A DNA stretch of 64,000 nt from JAWLHJ01 sp039587535 (GTDB lineage: Bacteria > Gemmatimonadota > Gemmatimonadetes > Longimicrobiales > Gaopeijiaceae), in contig JBDHIF010000001.1 of the NCBI GenBank assembly GCA_039587535.1, positions 124,001 through 188,000 of the forward strand. Reading direction: 5' to 3'. This document shows positions 56,013 through 64,000 of this stretch, piece by piece. The notes beneath the pieces were generated by a model. That model searched no databases. It saw nothing but the letters and a program-made list of their open reading frames with translations, and was not told the origin of the DNA. Every line of letters starts with the position of its first letter. The stretch's first letter is position 1. Made by a program: the position numbers and the translations under genes.

Positions 56013-58929
56013 CGACCGTCGTGGCACGCTCCGGAAGACGGTACGCCTCGCGCTCGGGGCGCACGGGGCGGAGCATCCAATAGGGCCGGCGTGTCCCGTC
56101 CGGTGAATGTGCGTCCGCAGAGCGTGTCATCTCCACCCAGCGCGCATAGGCCTCACGCGAGCGCGCCACGTCTACGGAGACGTCCCCGGGCTTGTCGCCA
56201 GGCTCGGCCGGACGAACACGAACCGCCTGGTGCCAGCAATGCATGCCCGAGATGGGGTCCGGATGCACGGCATGCGTGAGATTCTGGTGCACGCCCACGT
56301 CGGTCCACCAGACCCGCAGCGTGTCGGGATCCGACGACTCGAAGGGGCCGCCTCCCTTGGTGGGTCGGAGCGACCACTCGGTATCCTCCTGGCCAAGCGC
56401 CACGGTCATCATGCCGAGCCGCTGGCCGGGCTGTCCCTCGGGTTTCCAGCGCCCCATGTGATGACTGCAAGCCACCACGCCGGGGCGGATTCCCTCGGTG
56501 ATCCAGGCCTTCACCACGAAGTACCCCACCTCGCCCTCTACGCGCACCAGGTCACCCGTGCGCTCGATGCCCAGCCTCGCGGCATCCGTCGGGTGGATCC
56601 AGAGCGGGTTCGTGTGCGCGATCTCGTCCAGCCACTTGGCGTTGGCGCTTCGAGTGTGGATCTGGACAGGAACGCGAAACGTGGAAATGAGCGGCATCTG
56701 CCCGGACTCCAGCTTTTCCGGGTGGATGTGGCTCTTGATGTAGGTCGGGATGGCGTACTCGGGCCACCCCCACTCGTGGAGCGTCCGCGAGTAGAACTCG
56801 AGCTTTCCGCTGGGCGTAGGCCACCCCTTCACGATCTCACCGTCGACGCGGACGCCCACCCGGCGGCGGCCCTCGTCGTCGGGATCGATCTTGGTACCCC
56901 CAGGGGCCTTCGGGCTCGGCGGCACCGGCGCCCGGGTATACACCCGACCGGACTCGTCGACGCGTACGTCGTCGAGCTCGGCATCGGGCACGGGCTGCTC
57001 GTACACCTTCCCGACTTTGCGCGCCACTTCGAAGGCCCCGTACCGGCGCATGTACTCCAAAGGCGAGAGCCCTTCGGCACGCGCGGCTTCGGGTAGCCCA
57101 GGGACGGAGTTCTCGAACATCCAGCGGTAGTACTCGTCCACGGTCATCTTCTCGCCAGGCCGCTCCACCGACTCGAAGAACTCGCGGATCCCCAGGGAAC
57201 CGTCGGGATCGATGCGCCAAGTCAGCTCGATCCAGAACTCGTTCTCCTCCCACACCTCCCCAGGGTTCACCTGGCGGGTGTCCGTGATCTCCTCCCCGAG
57301 GGTCTTGCGCGCGGTGCGGAGCACGGGCTGGCGGAAGCCGATCCACTGGCCATCGTACTGCTCGTACGAGACGACGTCGTGCCGCTCGGACGAGTGCCCC
57401 ATGGGGAGCACGTAATCCGCGAAGTACGCCGTCTCGTTCCAGGTGGGGGTCATGGCCACGTGAAGGCCGATGCGCTTCGCATCGGACAACATGCCGATCC
57501 AGCTGAAGCCGTCAGGGTTCGTCCACACCGGGTTGTAAACCCGCGTGAAATAGACGTCCACGAAGGCGTCCTGTACGTGCATCAGGTGGGGCATCAGGAA
57601 AGACATCTCCATGAGCGCCAGCGGATACTCCCGAGGCCACAGCACCTCGCTCCAGCGCCTGGGATGCTGATGCGGGAGTCGCGGCGGCTTCGGGCTGAAG
57701 CGGTTCCACGAGTTCGGGAAGGTGCCGCCCTCGCTCGCCAAGGCGCCCATAAGGGCGCCCAGAAAAGTCAGGGTACGCGCGACCTGCCAGCCGCCCAGGT
57801 TCCCCGACCCCGCGCTTCGCCAGTTGTGCGCGGCCAGGCGCGAACCCGCAGACGCTACCAGCTCGGCCACCGCGCGGAGCTCGTCCTCTTCCAGCCCCGA
57901 CTCCGCCGCCGCGTATGGGAAGGTGTACTGCGCGTACTCTTCGCGCAGCACTTCCTCGAAGCGCTCGAAACTGGCTTCCGGCTCGTTCCTCACCGTGTCC
58001 ATGTACTCGGGCCAGTTCCACCACCGCCGCACAAAGTCACGATCGTAGCGCCGCTCGCGGAGCATCCACGAGGCGATAGCCAGGAAGATCGCGGGCTCCG
58101 ATCCGGGATAGGGGCTGAGCCAGTGGTCGGCGTGGGTTGCCGTGTTGGAGAGGCGCGTATCGAGCACGACGAGCTTGGCGCCGTTCTTCTTCCCCTCGAT
58201 GATGCGCTGCGCGTGGGGGTTGAAGTAGTGCCCGGTCTCCAGGTGGCTGCTCACCAGGAGGATCACCTTCGCGTTGGCATGGTCCGGACTCGGCCGGTCC
58301 ATGCCCATCCACCAGTGATAGCCGGCGCGGGCCCCGCTGGAGCACACGTTGGTGTGGGAGTTGTGTCCGTCCACGCCCCACGCCGCCAACATGCGCGTGG
58401 TGAAGCCATCTTCACCGGGCCGACCCACGTGGTACATCACCTGCTCGTGGCGCTCCTCCTCCATGGCCTTACGGATGCGCGCGGCGATGTCGTCGAGGGC
58501 ATCGTCCCAGCTCACCTGTTCCCACTTCCCTTCCCCTCTCCGGCCCGCCCGCTTCAGAGGGTAGAGGATCCGGTCCGGGTCCGTGATCTGGTTGAGCGTG
58601 GCGGGACCTTTGGCACAATTCCGGCCTCGGGAGCCGGGATGCTCGGGGTTACCCTCGAACTTCCGGACCTCGAGGGTGTCGCGGTCCACGTAGGCCAGGA
58701 GCCCACACGCCGACTCACAGTTGAAGCAGGTGGTGGGCACCAGCATGTACCGCTTCTCCACCCGCTCGGGCCAGGCCTTCGAGTCGAGCTCCACCCAGTC
58801 CGTCCAGCGCTCCTTCGGAGGGAAGGACGCCAGATGAACTCGGCTCGCTCCTGGGTAGAACGTCTCGCCCCGGGCCTCCACCTCGGCCCGGGCGGCGGAT
58901 ACGCGGCGGCTCAGCTCCTCATGGGTCAT
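56005..58929 (-). CDS. Molybdopterin oxidoreductase, DMSO-reductase superfamily, cytoplasmic type
   Basis: The 974-residue catalytic subunit has an N-terminal [4Fe-4S] motif in 'TTCFNCESACGLLAYVD' with the fourth Cys in 'SRGRNCAKGP'. The likely Mo-ligand Cys is in 'HTNVCSSGARAGYHWW'. The C-terminal dinucleotide-binding domain is present ('TRSANAKWLDEIAHTNPLWI'). It has no twin-arginine signal, so the subunit probably stays in the cytoplasm, unlike DmsA or PsrA. The substrate (sulfur, arsenic, nitrogen or organic compound) cannot be decided. It follows the FeS/NrfD fusion by 10 bases. Confidence 0.92.
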   Translation of the reverse strand: MTHEELSRRVSAARAEVEARGETFYPGASRVHLASFPPKERWTDWVELDSKAWPERVEKRYMLVPTTCFNCESACGLLAYVDRDTLEVRKFEGNPEHPGSRGRNCAKGPATLNQITDPDRILYPLKRAGRRGEGKWEQVSWDDALDDIAARIRKAMEEERHEQVMYHVGRPGEDGFTTRMLAAWGVDGHNSHTNVCSSGARAGYHWWMGMDRPSPDHANAKVILLVSSHLETGHYFNPHAQRIIEGKKNGAKLVVLDTRLSNTATHADHWLSPYPGSEPAIFLAIASWMLRERRYDRDFVRRWWNWPEYMDTVRNEPEASFERFEEVLREEYAQYTFPYAAAESGLEEDELRAVAELVASAGSRLAAHNWRSAGSGNLGGWQVARTLTFLGALMGALASEGGTFPNSWNRFSPKPPRLPHQHPRRWSEVLWPREYPLALMEMSFLMPHLMHVQDAFVDVYFTRVYNPVWTNPDGFSWIGMLSDAKRIGLHVAMTPTWNETAYFADYVLPMGHSSERHDVVSYEQYDGQWIGFRQPVLRTARKTLGEEITDTRQVNPGEVWEENEFWIELTWRIDPDGSLGIREFFESVERPGEKMTVDEYYRWMFENSVPGLPEAARAEGLSPLEYMRRYGAFEVARKVGKVYEQPVPDAELDDVRVDESGRVYTRAPVPPSPKAPGGTKIDPDDEGRRRVGVRVDGEIVKGWPTPSGKLEFYSRTLHEWGWPEYAIPTYIKSHIHPEKLESGQMPLISTFRVPVQIHTRSANAKWLDEIAHTNPLWIHPTDAARLGIERTGDLVRVEGEVGYFVVKAWITEGIRPGVVACSHHMGRWKPEGQPGQRLGMMTVALGQEDTEWSLRPTKGGGPFESSDPDTLRVWWTDVGVHQNLTHAVHPDPISGMHCWHQAVRVRPAEPGDKPGDVSVDVARSREAYARWVEMTRSADAHSPDGTRRPYWMLRPVRPEREAYRLPERATTVGV

Positions 58930-58939
58930 GTAGGGCTCC

Positions 58940-60553
58940 TCATGCCAGCGGCACCGACTGGCCGGCCTGGACGAAGGCGTGCTCGTAGAACGCCAGGCTG
59001 ACGAATCCCGCCAGGGCGGCGATAGGGGCGCTCATGCCGGCCACGAGCACCGCCAGCAGGCCGAACGCCAGGGACAGCCAGAAGAAGTGGCCCCAGGCGC
59101 CGAAGATCATGTTGCGGGCGGCCAGCGACGCGTGGGCCGTGGGATGGCGCATGGTCGATTCCCCCAAAACCAGCAGCAGATGGGCTGCGATGGCGCTGCG
59201 GAAGAGCCACAGGACGGCCGACGAGCCGGTGGCCCCCGTACCGGCCACGAGCAACACCGCCGCCCCCGCGCCCACCGCCTGCACCAACAGGTGCGTGGGC
59301 AGCAGGGGGCTCTGCCAGAGGTCTCGGGCCTTCGCCTGGGCGAACAGGTACGCCGTATACAGCGCCGACATCGCAGCGAGCGGCCCACCGATCCAACCCA
59401 ATTCCGGCGTCAGGTCCGCCCGACCGATCACCGTCAGCCCGATATGCGCCGCCAATACGACGCCGTAGGCCGTGATGATGGCCCCTCCTCGGGCCAGCCA
59501 GCTCCGCCACTGCGGTCGGGCCAGCACCATCCAGAAACGCTCCGGGTGCTCGAGGTCCCACACCAGGAGACCGCCGGTGACGAACAGCGCCAGGAGGGCG
59601 ACCAGAGGCCCGGTCCAACCCCACAGCGTGGAGGTGAACGGCAGCACGCCCAGGGCGCCCAGCAGCAGCGGGGCGAGGTACGCGCCGGCCGCCACGGACT
59701 TGGTGAACGTGTACGCACTCACCCGCCAGTCCCACGGCGCCCGGTGGATGACATCGTAGCTCAAGAGGGCGGCTGCAGAGCTGTTGGCACCGGAGCCACG
59801 GACAGCGGCGCCAGCCTCCACCGACGCACCGCTCCCGCTTTCCCCGCTCCCTGGATACCCTCCGTGAACCTGATGGGGCACGTCCCCCTGCTCGCTCCAC
59901 ATGAACAGCCCACCGTCCGGACGTCGCGCCGCCAGCGGATCCAGGGTCGCCTGATCGGCCCCCTTGTAGAACAGCTTCGGGTGCGTCTCCTTCTCCGGCC
60001 GGCGCACCGCCACGGCATCCCGGTGGATGATCTGGCTCACCGCCGACAGCGGGTCGTCCATATCGCCCACCAGGATGGCCTGGGTTGGGCACACCACCAC
60101 GCAAGCCGGTTCCAGGCCCACGTCCAGCCGATGCGCGCAAAAGTTGCATTTCTCGGCTGACTTGTCCTCTGGATTGATGAAGATGGCGTCATACGGGCAT
60201 GCGGCGATGCATGCCTTGCAGCCGATGCAGATGGACTTGTCGAAGTCGACGATGCCGTCCGGGCGCTTGTGCATGGCCGCCGTCGGGCACGCTGCGACGC
60301 AAGGCGCGTCTTCGCACTGGTTGCATCGGGTGACCTGGAACGAGCGCCGGGCCTGGGGATAGACACCCACGTCCACGTACTTCACGTACGTGCGCGTGAC
60401 GGAAAGCGGGACCTCATTCTCGGACTTGCACGCGGTGGTGCAGGCATGGCATCCGATGCAGCGGGTGTGGTCGATGACCTTCGCCCAACGACTCACGCCA
60501 TCCGCTGCATGCGCAGAATCCATCGATGTGGTGCCCGAGCCCGTCGGCGTCAT
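58940..60553 (-). CDS. Four-cluster ferredoxin fused to NrfD-type membrane subunit
   Basis: This encodes 537 residues from the ATG in an ATGA overlap with paralog B. The N-terminal half carries four ferredoxin motifs: 'CIGCHACTTACK', 'CNQCEDAPCVAACP', 'CIGCKACIAACP' and 'CNFCAHRLDVG...CVVVCP'. The C-terminal half is NrfD/PsrC-like with about eight helices ('AYLAPLLLGALGVLPF', 'LVALLALFVTGGLLVW'). In most systems these are separate subunits. The fusion makes a membrane quinone-linked electron-transfer arm for the molybdoenzyme encoded next. Confidence 0.93.
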   Translation of the reverse strand: MTPTGSGTTSMDSAHAADGVSRWAKVIDHTRCIGCHACTTACKSENEVPLSVTRTYVKYVDVGVYPQARRSFQVTRCNQCEDAPCVAACPTAAMHKRPDGIVDFDKSICIGCKACIAACPYDAIFINPEDKSAEKCNFCAHRLDVGLEPACVVVCPTQAILVGDMDDPLSAVSQIIHRDAVAVRRPEKETHPKLFYKGADQATLDPLAARRPDGGLFMWSEQGDVPHQVHGGYPGSGESGSGASVEAGAAVRGSGANSSAAALLSYDVIHRAPWDWRVSAYTFTKSVAAGAYLAPLLLGALGVLPFTSTLWGWTGPLVALLALFVTGGLLVWDLEHPERFWMVLARPQWRSWLARGGAIITAYGVVLAAHIGLTVIGRADLTPELGWIGGPLAAMSALYTAYLFAQAKARDLWQSPLLPTHLLVQAVGAGAAVLLVAGTGATGSSAVLWLFRSAIAAHLLLVLGESTMRHPTAHASLAARNMIFGAWGHFFWLSLAFGLLAVLVAGMSAPIAALAGFVSLAFYEHAFVQAGQSVPLA

Positions 60554-61914
60554 TCGGACTCCACCGCGCGGCGAAGCCCCTCGAAGATCCACTGAGGGAG
60601 CGCCTGGGCTTCTACGGGGCCTTCCCCACCGGCTGAAAGCGCATCGAGCACCCGGTCCAACGCCGCCTCCAGCAGATCTTGTGTCTCCGGGTCACTGCCC
60701 GCGGCCTGGAGGACCGGATCAGCAGACACCCGCGGGCCCACGGCGGGCTCATACGTGATGCGGTCCTCGCGCTCCAGGAGAAGGTCGTGGAGATCGAGGG
60801 CAGCCACCGCGAGCTCCTCTACTCGCTGGTAGTGCGCCACGCGCAGAGCGCCGTTCCGCTCGAATCGTGAGAGGGCCGCGGCGAGCCGCAGCGTCCGATT
60901 CGCACCAGTCACACGAGCGTCGTCGAGCGCGCTCAAGAACGCCTCGGAATAGATTTCGGTCTCGTCGTCGCGCGAATCGCGAATACGCTCGAAGTAAGTG
61001 CTCCAGGCCGCCGCCACATCTGGATACTCCGAAGCGCTTGCGAGGTAGTGGCCGCTGAGCCAGGTCGAGGGGACGGCCGGCAGCGACATGAAGAGCGGGC
61101 GCATGGATCCGAGAAAGCGGCTCTCGGCCCGCGACTGCAGAGCCTCCTCAGTGTCCGGAAGCACCGAGACGTCGGCCGGTCCGTCCTCGTCGGCACCACC
61201 CGCCCCGATGGCCAGCGCTACGAGGTCCGCACCCAGGAGACCCGCTACCCCGATGGCACCGAGCGCCAGGACCCACATGACGAACCTCCCTGAGACACCC
61301 CAGCCGGCTCCCCCGTCTCTGGCCCGTTGCTTCCGAGAGCGTTTGGGTGGCTCCCTATCGCCGACCCTCGGGGGTGACGATCCCGGCCCCGAGGGCGAGT
61401 CCGACGCACGCCGAGAGGCCTCGGGGATCAGAGGATCATGGTGGACATCCTTGAGCAGTCCCTGGCTCCCCTCCTCCGCCTGCAAACCACTGGGGCCACG
61501 CGGCTGCTGCTCGAACTCGGCCGCTCGCTCTTCCTCCATCTCCCGCACGAACGCAGCCGAAGCCTCGGCGGGCGTCTGTTCCGGAGCGAGGTCGAACTCC
61601 GAGGCGCCACTGGCCGAGTGCTCGTCGGTCGGGGGCCGTGCCTGAGCGTCGCCCTCGGGGGGCGAGCCATCGGTGTCCGGGGCCCCACCACGCTTCTCAG
61701 GCGAGGAATGGCCCCCACCCGCCGACTCGGCTCCCGCCTGGACCTCCAGGACGAGGCTATGGGTGAGCGCCGGAGACCATTCACCCGTGGATGCGTCGTA
61801 GATCAAGTCGCCCTCGGAGAGAGCTCCCGATCTCACGAAGTCCTGGAACATCTCGTCCGAGGCGAACGAAAGCTCTTGGCCCTGCGGCGTTCGAATCCTG
61901 AAGCGGGAGCTCAT
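60550..61914 (-). CDS. Membrane protein, N-domain / acidic linker / TM / helical domain (paralog B)
   Basis: This encodes 454 residues from ATG 61914. Order: an N-terminal small domain ('RFRIRTPQGQELSFASDEMF', Trp near residue 49), a charged linker of about 150 residues, a transmembrane helix ('FVMWVLALGAIGVAGLLGA') and a C-terminal helical domain with 'WLSGHYLASASEYPDVAAAW'. It parallels paralog A at 39256 in order and in the C-terminal landmark (W-L-[AS]-G-x-Y-L-[AG]-x-A-S). Its stop overlaps the FeS/NrfD start as ATGA, tying this unknown family to a redox complex. Confidence 0.75.
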   Translation of the reverse strand: MSSRFRIRTPQGQELSFASDEMFQDFVRSGALSEGDLIYDASTGEWSPALTHSLVLEVQAGAESAGGGHSSPEKRGGAPDTDGSPPEGDAQARPPTDEHSASGASEFDLAPEQTPAEASAAFVREMEEERAAEFEQQPRGPSGLQAEEGSQGLLKDVHHDPLIPEASRRASDSPSGPGSSPPRVGDREPPKRSRKQRARDGGAGWGVSGRFVMWVLALGAIGVAGLLGADLVALAIGAGGADEDGPADVSVLPDTEEALQSRAESRFLGSMRPLFMSLPAVPSTWLSGHYLASASEYPDVAAAWSTYFERIRDSRDDETEIYSEAFLSALDDARVTGANRTLRLAAALSRFERNGALRVAHYQRVEELAVAALDLHDLLLEREDRITYEPAVGPRVSADPVLQAAGSDPETQDLLEAALDRVLDALSAGGEGPVEAQALPQWIFEGLRRAVESE

Positions 61915-62000
61915 CGCTCTGGCTGTCTCCACGAGGTAGTGCGAGGGTCGGCTTCACGCGGCCACCGATGTCACCAGGGGCCTACACCACGCTTACTACC

Positions 62001-62513
62001 CTAATCTGGTGAACCGTCGCCACTTTCGCGATGGTGACGCTTCTCGGCTTCCAGCTCGCGCAGCACCTTCTCCACGTGTTCGGTCAGCGATCGGCTGAAG
62101 ACGTCCCGGTGTCTCAGATACCATGCCGCCCATGAGTCGGCCCGTAGGTGTTGCTTCAGGTCCTGCTGGTAGGCCTGCCACATCTGCTCGTCCAGGGCCC
62201 CGACCCGGAACTGGTATACGAGGTTGCCGAAGTGCCGATAGACCGCCGTCATGTAGGAATCCCAGCGCAGCCGCTCGTGTGGCGTGAGCTTGTCGGGGTC
62301 GGCCTCCGCTCGAGCGAGAAACGCCGCGAACTCGGAGTCCCGAAAGGAGTGCTCGAGCAGTCGGATGCTGTTCTGGATCATCGAGTTGAACGACGCGGCT
62401 CGTACCGACAGCGTGTTCTGGCGCATCTGCCGGGCCAGGTACACCAGCGAGATGACGACGCCAATCGCACCGACGAACTCACCGAGGTTGCCGAGGGACT
62501 CGAGGGTCATCAT
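62001..62513 (-). CDS. Membrane-anchored helical protein, unknown
   Basis: The 170-residue protein has an N-terminal transmembrane helix ('LGEFVGAIGVVISLVYLARQM') followed by a helical cytoplasmic or periplasmic domain rich in Arg, Glu and aromatics ('WDSYMTAVYRHFGNLVYQF', 'SLTEHVEKVLRELEAEKRHH'). Proteins of this type (one helix plus about 140 residues) are common and uncharacterised. It has no close upstream partner; about 400 bases separate it from the next recognisable sequence. Confidence 0.7.
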   Translation of the reverse strand: MMTLESLGNLGEFVGAIGVVISLVYLARQMRQNTLSVRAASFNSMIQNSIRLLEHSFRDSEFAAFLARAEADPDKLTPHERLRWDSYMTAVYRHFGNLVYQFRVGALDEQMWQAYQQDLKQHLRADSWAAWYLRHRDVFSRSLTEHVEKVLRELEAEKRHHRESGDGSPD

Positions 62514-62927
62514 GAAGAAAGGGCTTCCTTGAGATATCGCGGAGACGGGCTCCGCCCCGGGCTACCCGCGGGTGCGCCGTCCTGATCCATGCGCCGGAGC
62601 GATGGCCGGTCCCGCCGAGCCAATGACGGGCCTAAGCACCCCAAGTGGGATGGCGCCGTACCGCTAGGCGGCCAACCTCTGGCTGGTGCCTTCGACTGGC
62701 CCGACGAAGCGAGCAGGATTGTGAGAGCGTACAAGACAGGATCCACGGGTTGCTTGCCCGAGTGGTGCGGGGCTTGCCTCTTGCCTGACGGGTCGCTGAG
62801 CGCCGACCCGCCACAAGACAGGTTAACGGTATCCCGGGCACTCTTCCTCTTCGAACATGATGCGTCGTGCTCCAGCGCGATACGACATCTTCTTGCGACG
62901 GTCGCACTGTGTACCGGCCGCGCACCC
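62514..62927. other. Non-coding stretch between two minor genes
   Basis: About 410 bases lack a convincing gene. A 7-bp inverted repeat CGGGTCG/CGACCCG (62789-62810) is the only clear structure. A plus-strand frame crosses the whole stretch into the broken DUF3187-like gene, but its translation before 62928 looks non-coding. Confidence 0.4.
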
Positions 62928-63262
62928 TTGTTCGCCGTCCTGGCCGGCCTGGTGGATGGCCCGGTCTCGGCGCAAGCCGGATCCCTCGGGCCCTTGGGCG
63001 CGGAGGACAGCGCTCCCCTTCATCGAGTGACGCTCACGGCTCCCAGCGAAGTTGCTGATCCGATCCGGGCGGGGAGCATGGAGTGGGCCGTCTGGCTCGG
63101 CGATTCCAACATCTTCGAGCAGGACTCCGCGAGCACTCACGTACTGCTCGTGGACATGGAGCGACTCATCACCACCGCCGAGGTGAGGGTGGGTCTTTCA
63201 GAGCGGATGGAGCTCGGAGGCCGCATCACGCTCGAGACCACCGGGCCTGGGGCCCTTCCGTT
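62928..63262 (+). pseudogene. Truncated DUF3187-like outer membrane protein
   Basis: From a TTG near 62928 a signal peptide is read ('LFAVLAGLVDGPVSAQAG'), followed by a segment typical of DUF3187: 'APLHRV'-like start ('SAPLHRVTLTAPSEVADP'), 'WAVWLGDSNIFEQDS', 'LLVDMERLITTAEVRVGLS' and 'RMELGGRITLETTGPG'. Family members run to about 300 residues. Here the homology stops after about 110 at the position of the photolyase gene's stop codon (63262), beyond which the frame is simply antisense to photolyase. This looks like a 5' remnant cut by a deletion or insertion. Confidence 0.6.
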
Positions 63263-64000
63263 CAAGCCCGCTCGAGCTCCAGCTCTGGCTGTGGCCCCCA
63301 CCGCTCCACGTATCCTTGCAGCGAGACCTTCCTTCTGGTGCTGTCGGAGCTCATGGACCGGACCTTTCCGAAGACGGGCCGCTCCGGCCATCCACGGTCG
63401 AAGCGACCCAGGATCCACATGATTCCGCTCCAGGAGTTCGGATCACGGCCGTCCACCGCATACTTGTTGTTGAGCTGGACCATGACGTTCAGGGCCTCTT
63501 CCGGGGAGGCGCTCCACTCGAGAATCTTCTTGCCCCAAAGCATCCGCAGGTAGTTGTGGATGACGCCCTCGGAGAGAAGCTGACGCTGCGCCGCGTTCCA
63601 AAGCTCGTCATGCGTGGACGCGCGCTCGAACGACTCCAGGTCATAGCACCACGGGCGTTCGTCGGAAGCGTGCTTCCTCAAGGTCTCCTTGGCCCAATCC
63701 GGGAGGCTGCCGAAGCTGCGGAACTCCGATACCACCGAGCAGAAGCCGTAACCGAGCTCACGCCACGTCACGAGCTCGTCGAGAAACGCCTCTGCGGACG
63801 CCCCCATCCCCCACCAGCCCGCTCGCTTGCCCGTGGCATCCCGACCGAGCCGCGCCGGACTCCACCCCTCCTTGCTGGCGACGCGGTGGAACACCTCATG
63901 GGGCGAGATGTGACCCCAATGGAGCCAGGGGGAGAGGCGACTCGCTGCATCGGCATCGGGATGGTTCCGCTCCTCGCCATACCGATCCAGGCCGGTCTCG
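63262..64000 (-). CDS. phr: Class II CPD photolyase, C-terminal part
   Basis: The frame continues to the window edge; about 245 C-terminal residues are present and the N-terminal antenna domain is off-window. Class II landmarks are clear: 'SRLSPWLHWGHISPHEV', 'GYGFCSVVSEFRSFGSLPDW', 'NYLRMLWGKKILEW', 'LNNKYAVDGRDPNSWSGIMW', 'GRFDRGWPERPVFGKVRSMS'. It repairs cyclobutane pyrimidine dimers using FADH and blue light. The last residues run to within a base of the truncated DUF3187-like sequence, so the photolyase region may have arrived with the rearrangement. Confidence 0.92.
   Translation of the reverse strand, partial: ETGLDRYGEERNHPDADAASRLSPWLHWGHISPHEVFHRVASKEGWSPARLGRDATGKRAGWWGMGASAEAFLDELVTWRELGYGFCSVVSEFRSFGSLPDWAKETLRKHASDERPWCYDLESFERASTHDELWNAAQRQLLSEGVIHNYLRMLWGKKILEWSASPEEALNVMVQLNNKYAVDGRDPNSWSGIMWILGRFDRGWPERPVFGKVRSMSSDSTRRKVSLQGYVERWGPQPELELERA

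Noticed and set aside
57379..59001. Plus-strand open frame of 540 codons
   Set aside because: Antisense to the molybdopterin oxidoreductase; the composition is His/Arg/Val-rich with no domain.

Overview
The window is about 64 kb of GC-rich, densely packed chromosomal DNA from a Gram-negative bacterium. It carries TonB-dependent receptors, a TolC-type efflux operon, many Sec signal peptides and lipoboxes, short intergenic gaps and frequent 4- or 8-base start/stop overlaps (ATGA, GTGA, TTGA). The mix of a dimeric glycyl-tRNA synthetase, small ECF sigma/anti-sigma pairs, M6 proteases, a fused ferredoxin-NrfD protein and many unassigned secreted proteins suits Gemmatimonadota. That placement is inference; no rRNA or other marker is present. 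I see no tRNA, rRNA, CRISPR array, insertion sequence, prophage or origin.

Layout. 0-5.8 kb: the end of a TonB receptor gene, a small outer-membrane-type protein, threonine synthase, and an ECF sigma / zinc anti-sigma / double-PDZ operon. 5.8-12.2 kb (minus strand): a tolC-ATPase-macA-macB-like efflux operon, and a second ECF operon ending in a Spy-like periplasmic protein. 12.3-14.4 kb: a QueD-fold protein without its catalytic residues, two unknown proteins and an HNH nuclease. 14.6-24.3 kb: a long minus-strand operon, carB - HDAC-like - CcmH-like - methyltransferase - M24 peptidase - priA, preceded by a tiny MetS-like protein.

24.3-29.6 kb is the most coherent undescribed locus. A sigma-54 activator with a degenerate receiver lies between two good -24/-12 promoters. 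One points at a helical-repeat lipoprotein (plus strand), the other at a TPR protein plus lipoprotein (minus strand). Three TGNNCAAT boxes lie at the distance expected of upstream activator sites. 29.6-38.4 kb: an M6 metalloprotease with a dockerin-like tail coupled to a lipoprotein, an HD protein, endonuclease III, a zincin-like protein, MscL with a zinc-ribbon tail, glycyl-tRNA synthetase and an NfuA-type protein.

38.4-53.5 kb: a cyanophycinase-like protein; the first of two paralogous 'N-domain / acidic linker / membrane helix / helical domain' proteins; an ECF sigma / anti-sigma / TonB receptor operon; a SplB-like radical SAM gene with an apparently leaderless promoter; proBA; a nucleotidyltransferase and a sodium/solute symporter; and an HExxH membrane protein. 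53.5-62 kb: a glycosyltransferase and a molybdoenzyme operon (second paralog - FeS/NrfD fusion - molybdopterin oxidoreductase - TorD-like chaperone - small membrane protein). The window ends with a truncated DUF3187-like gene abutting the 3' end of a class II photolyase gene that runs off the edge.
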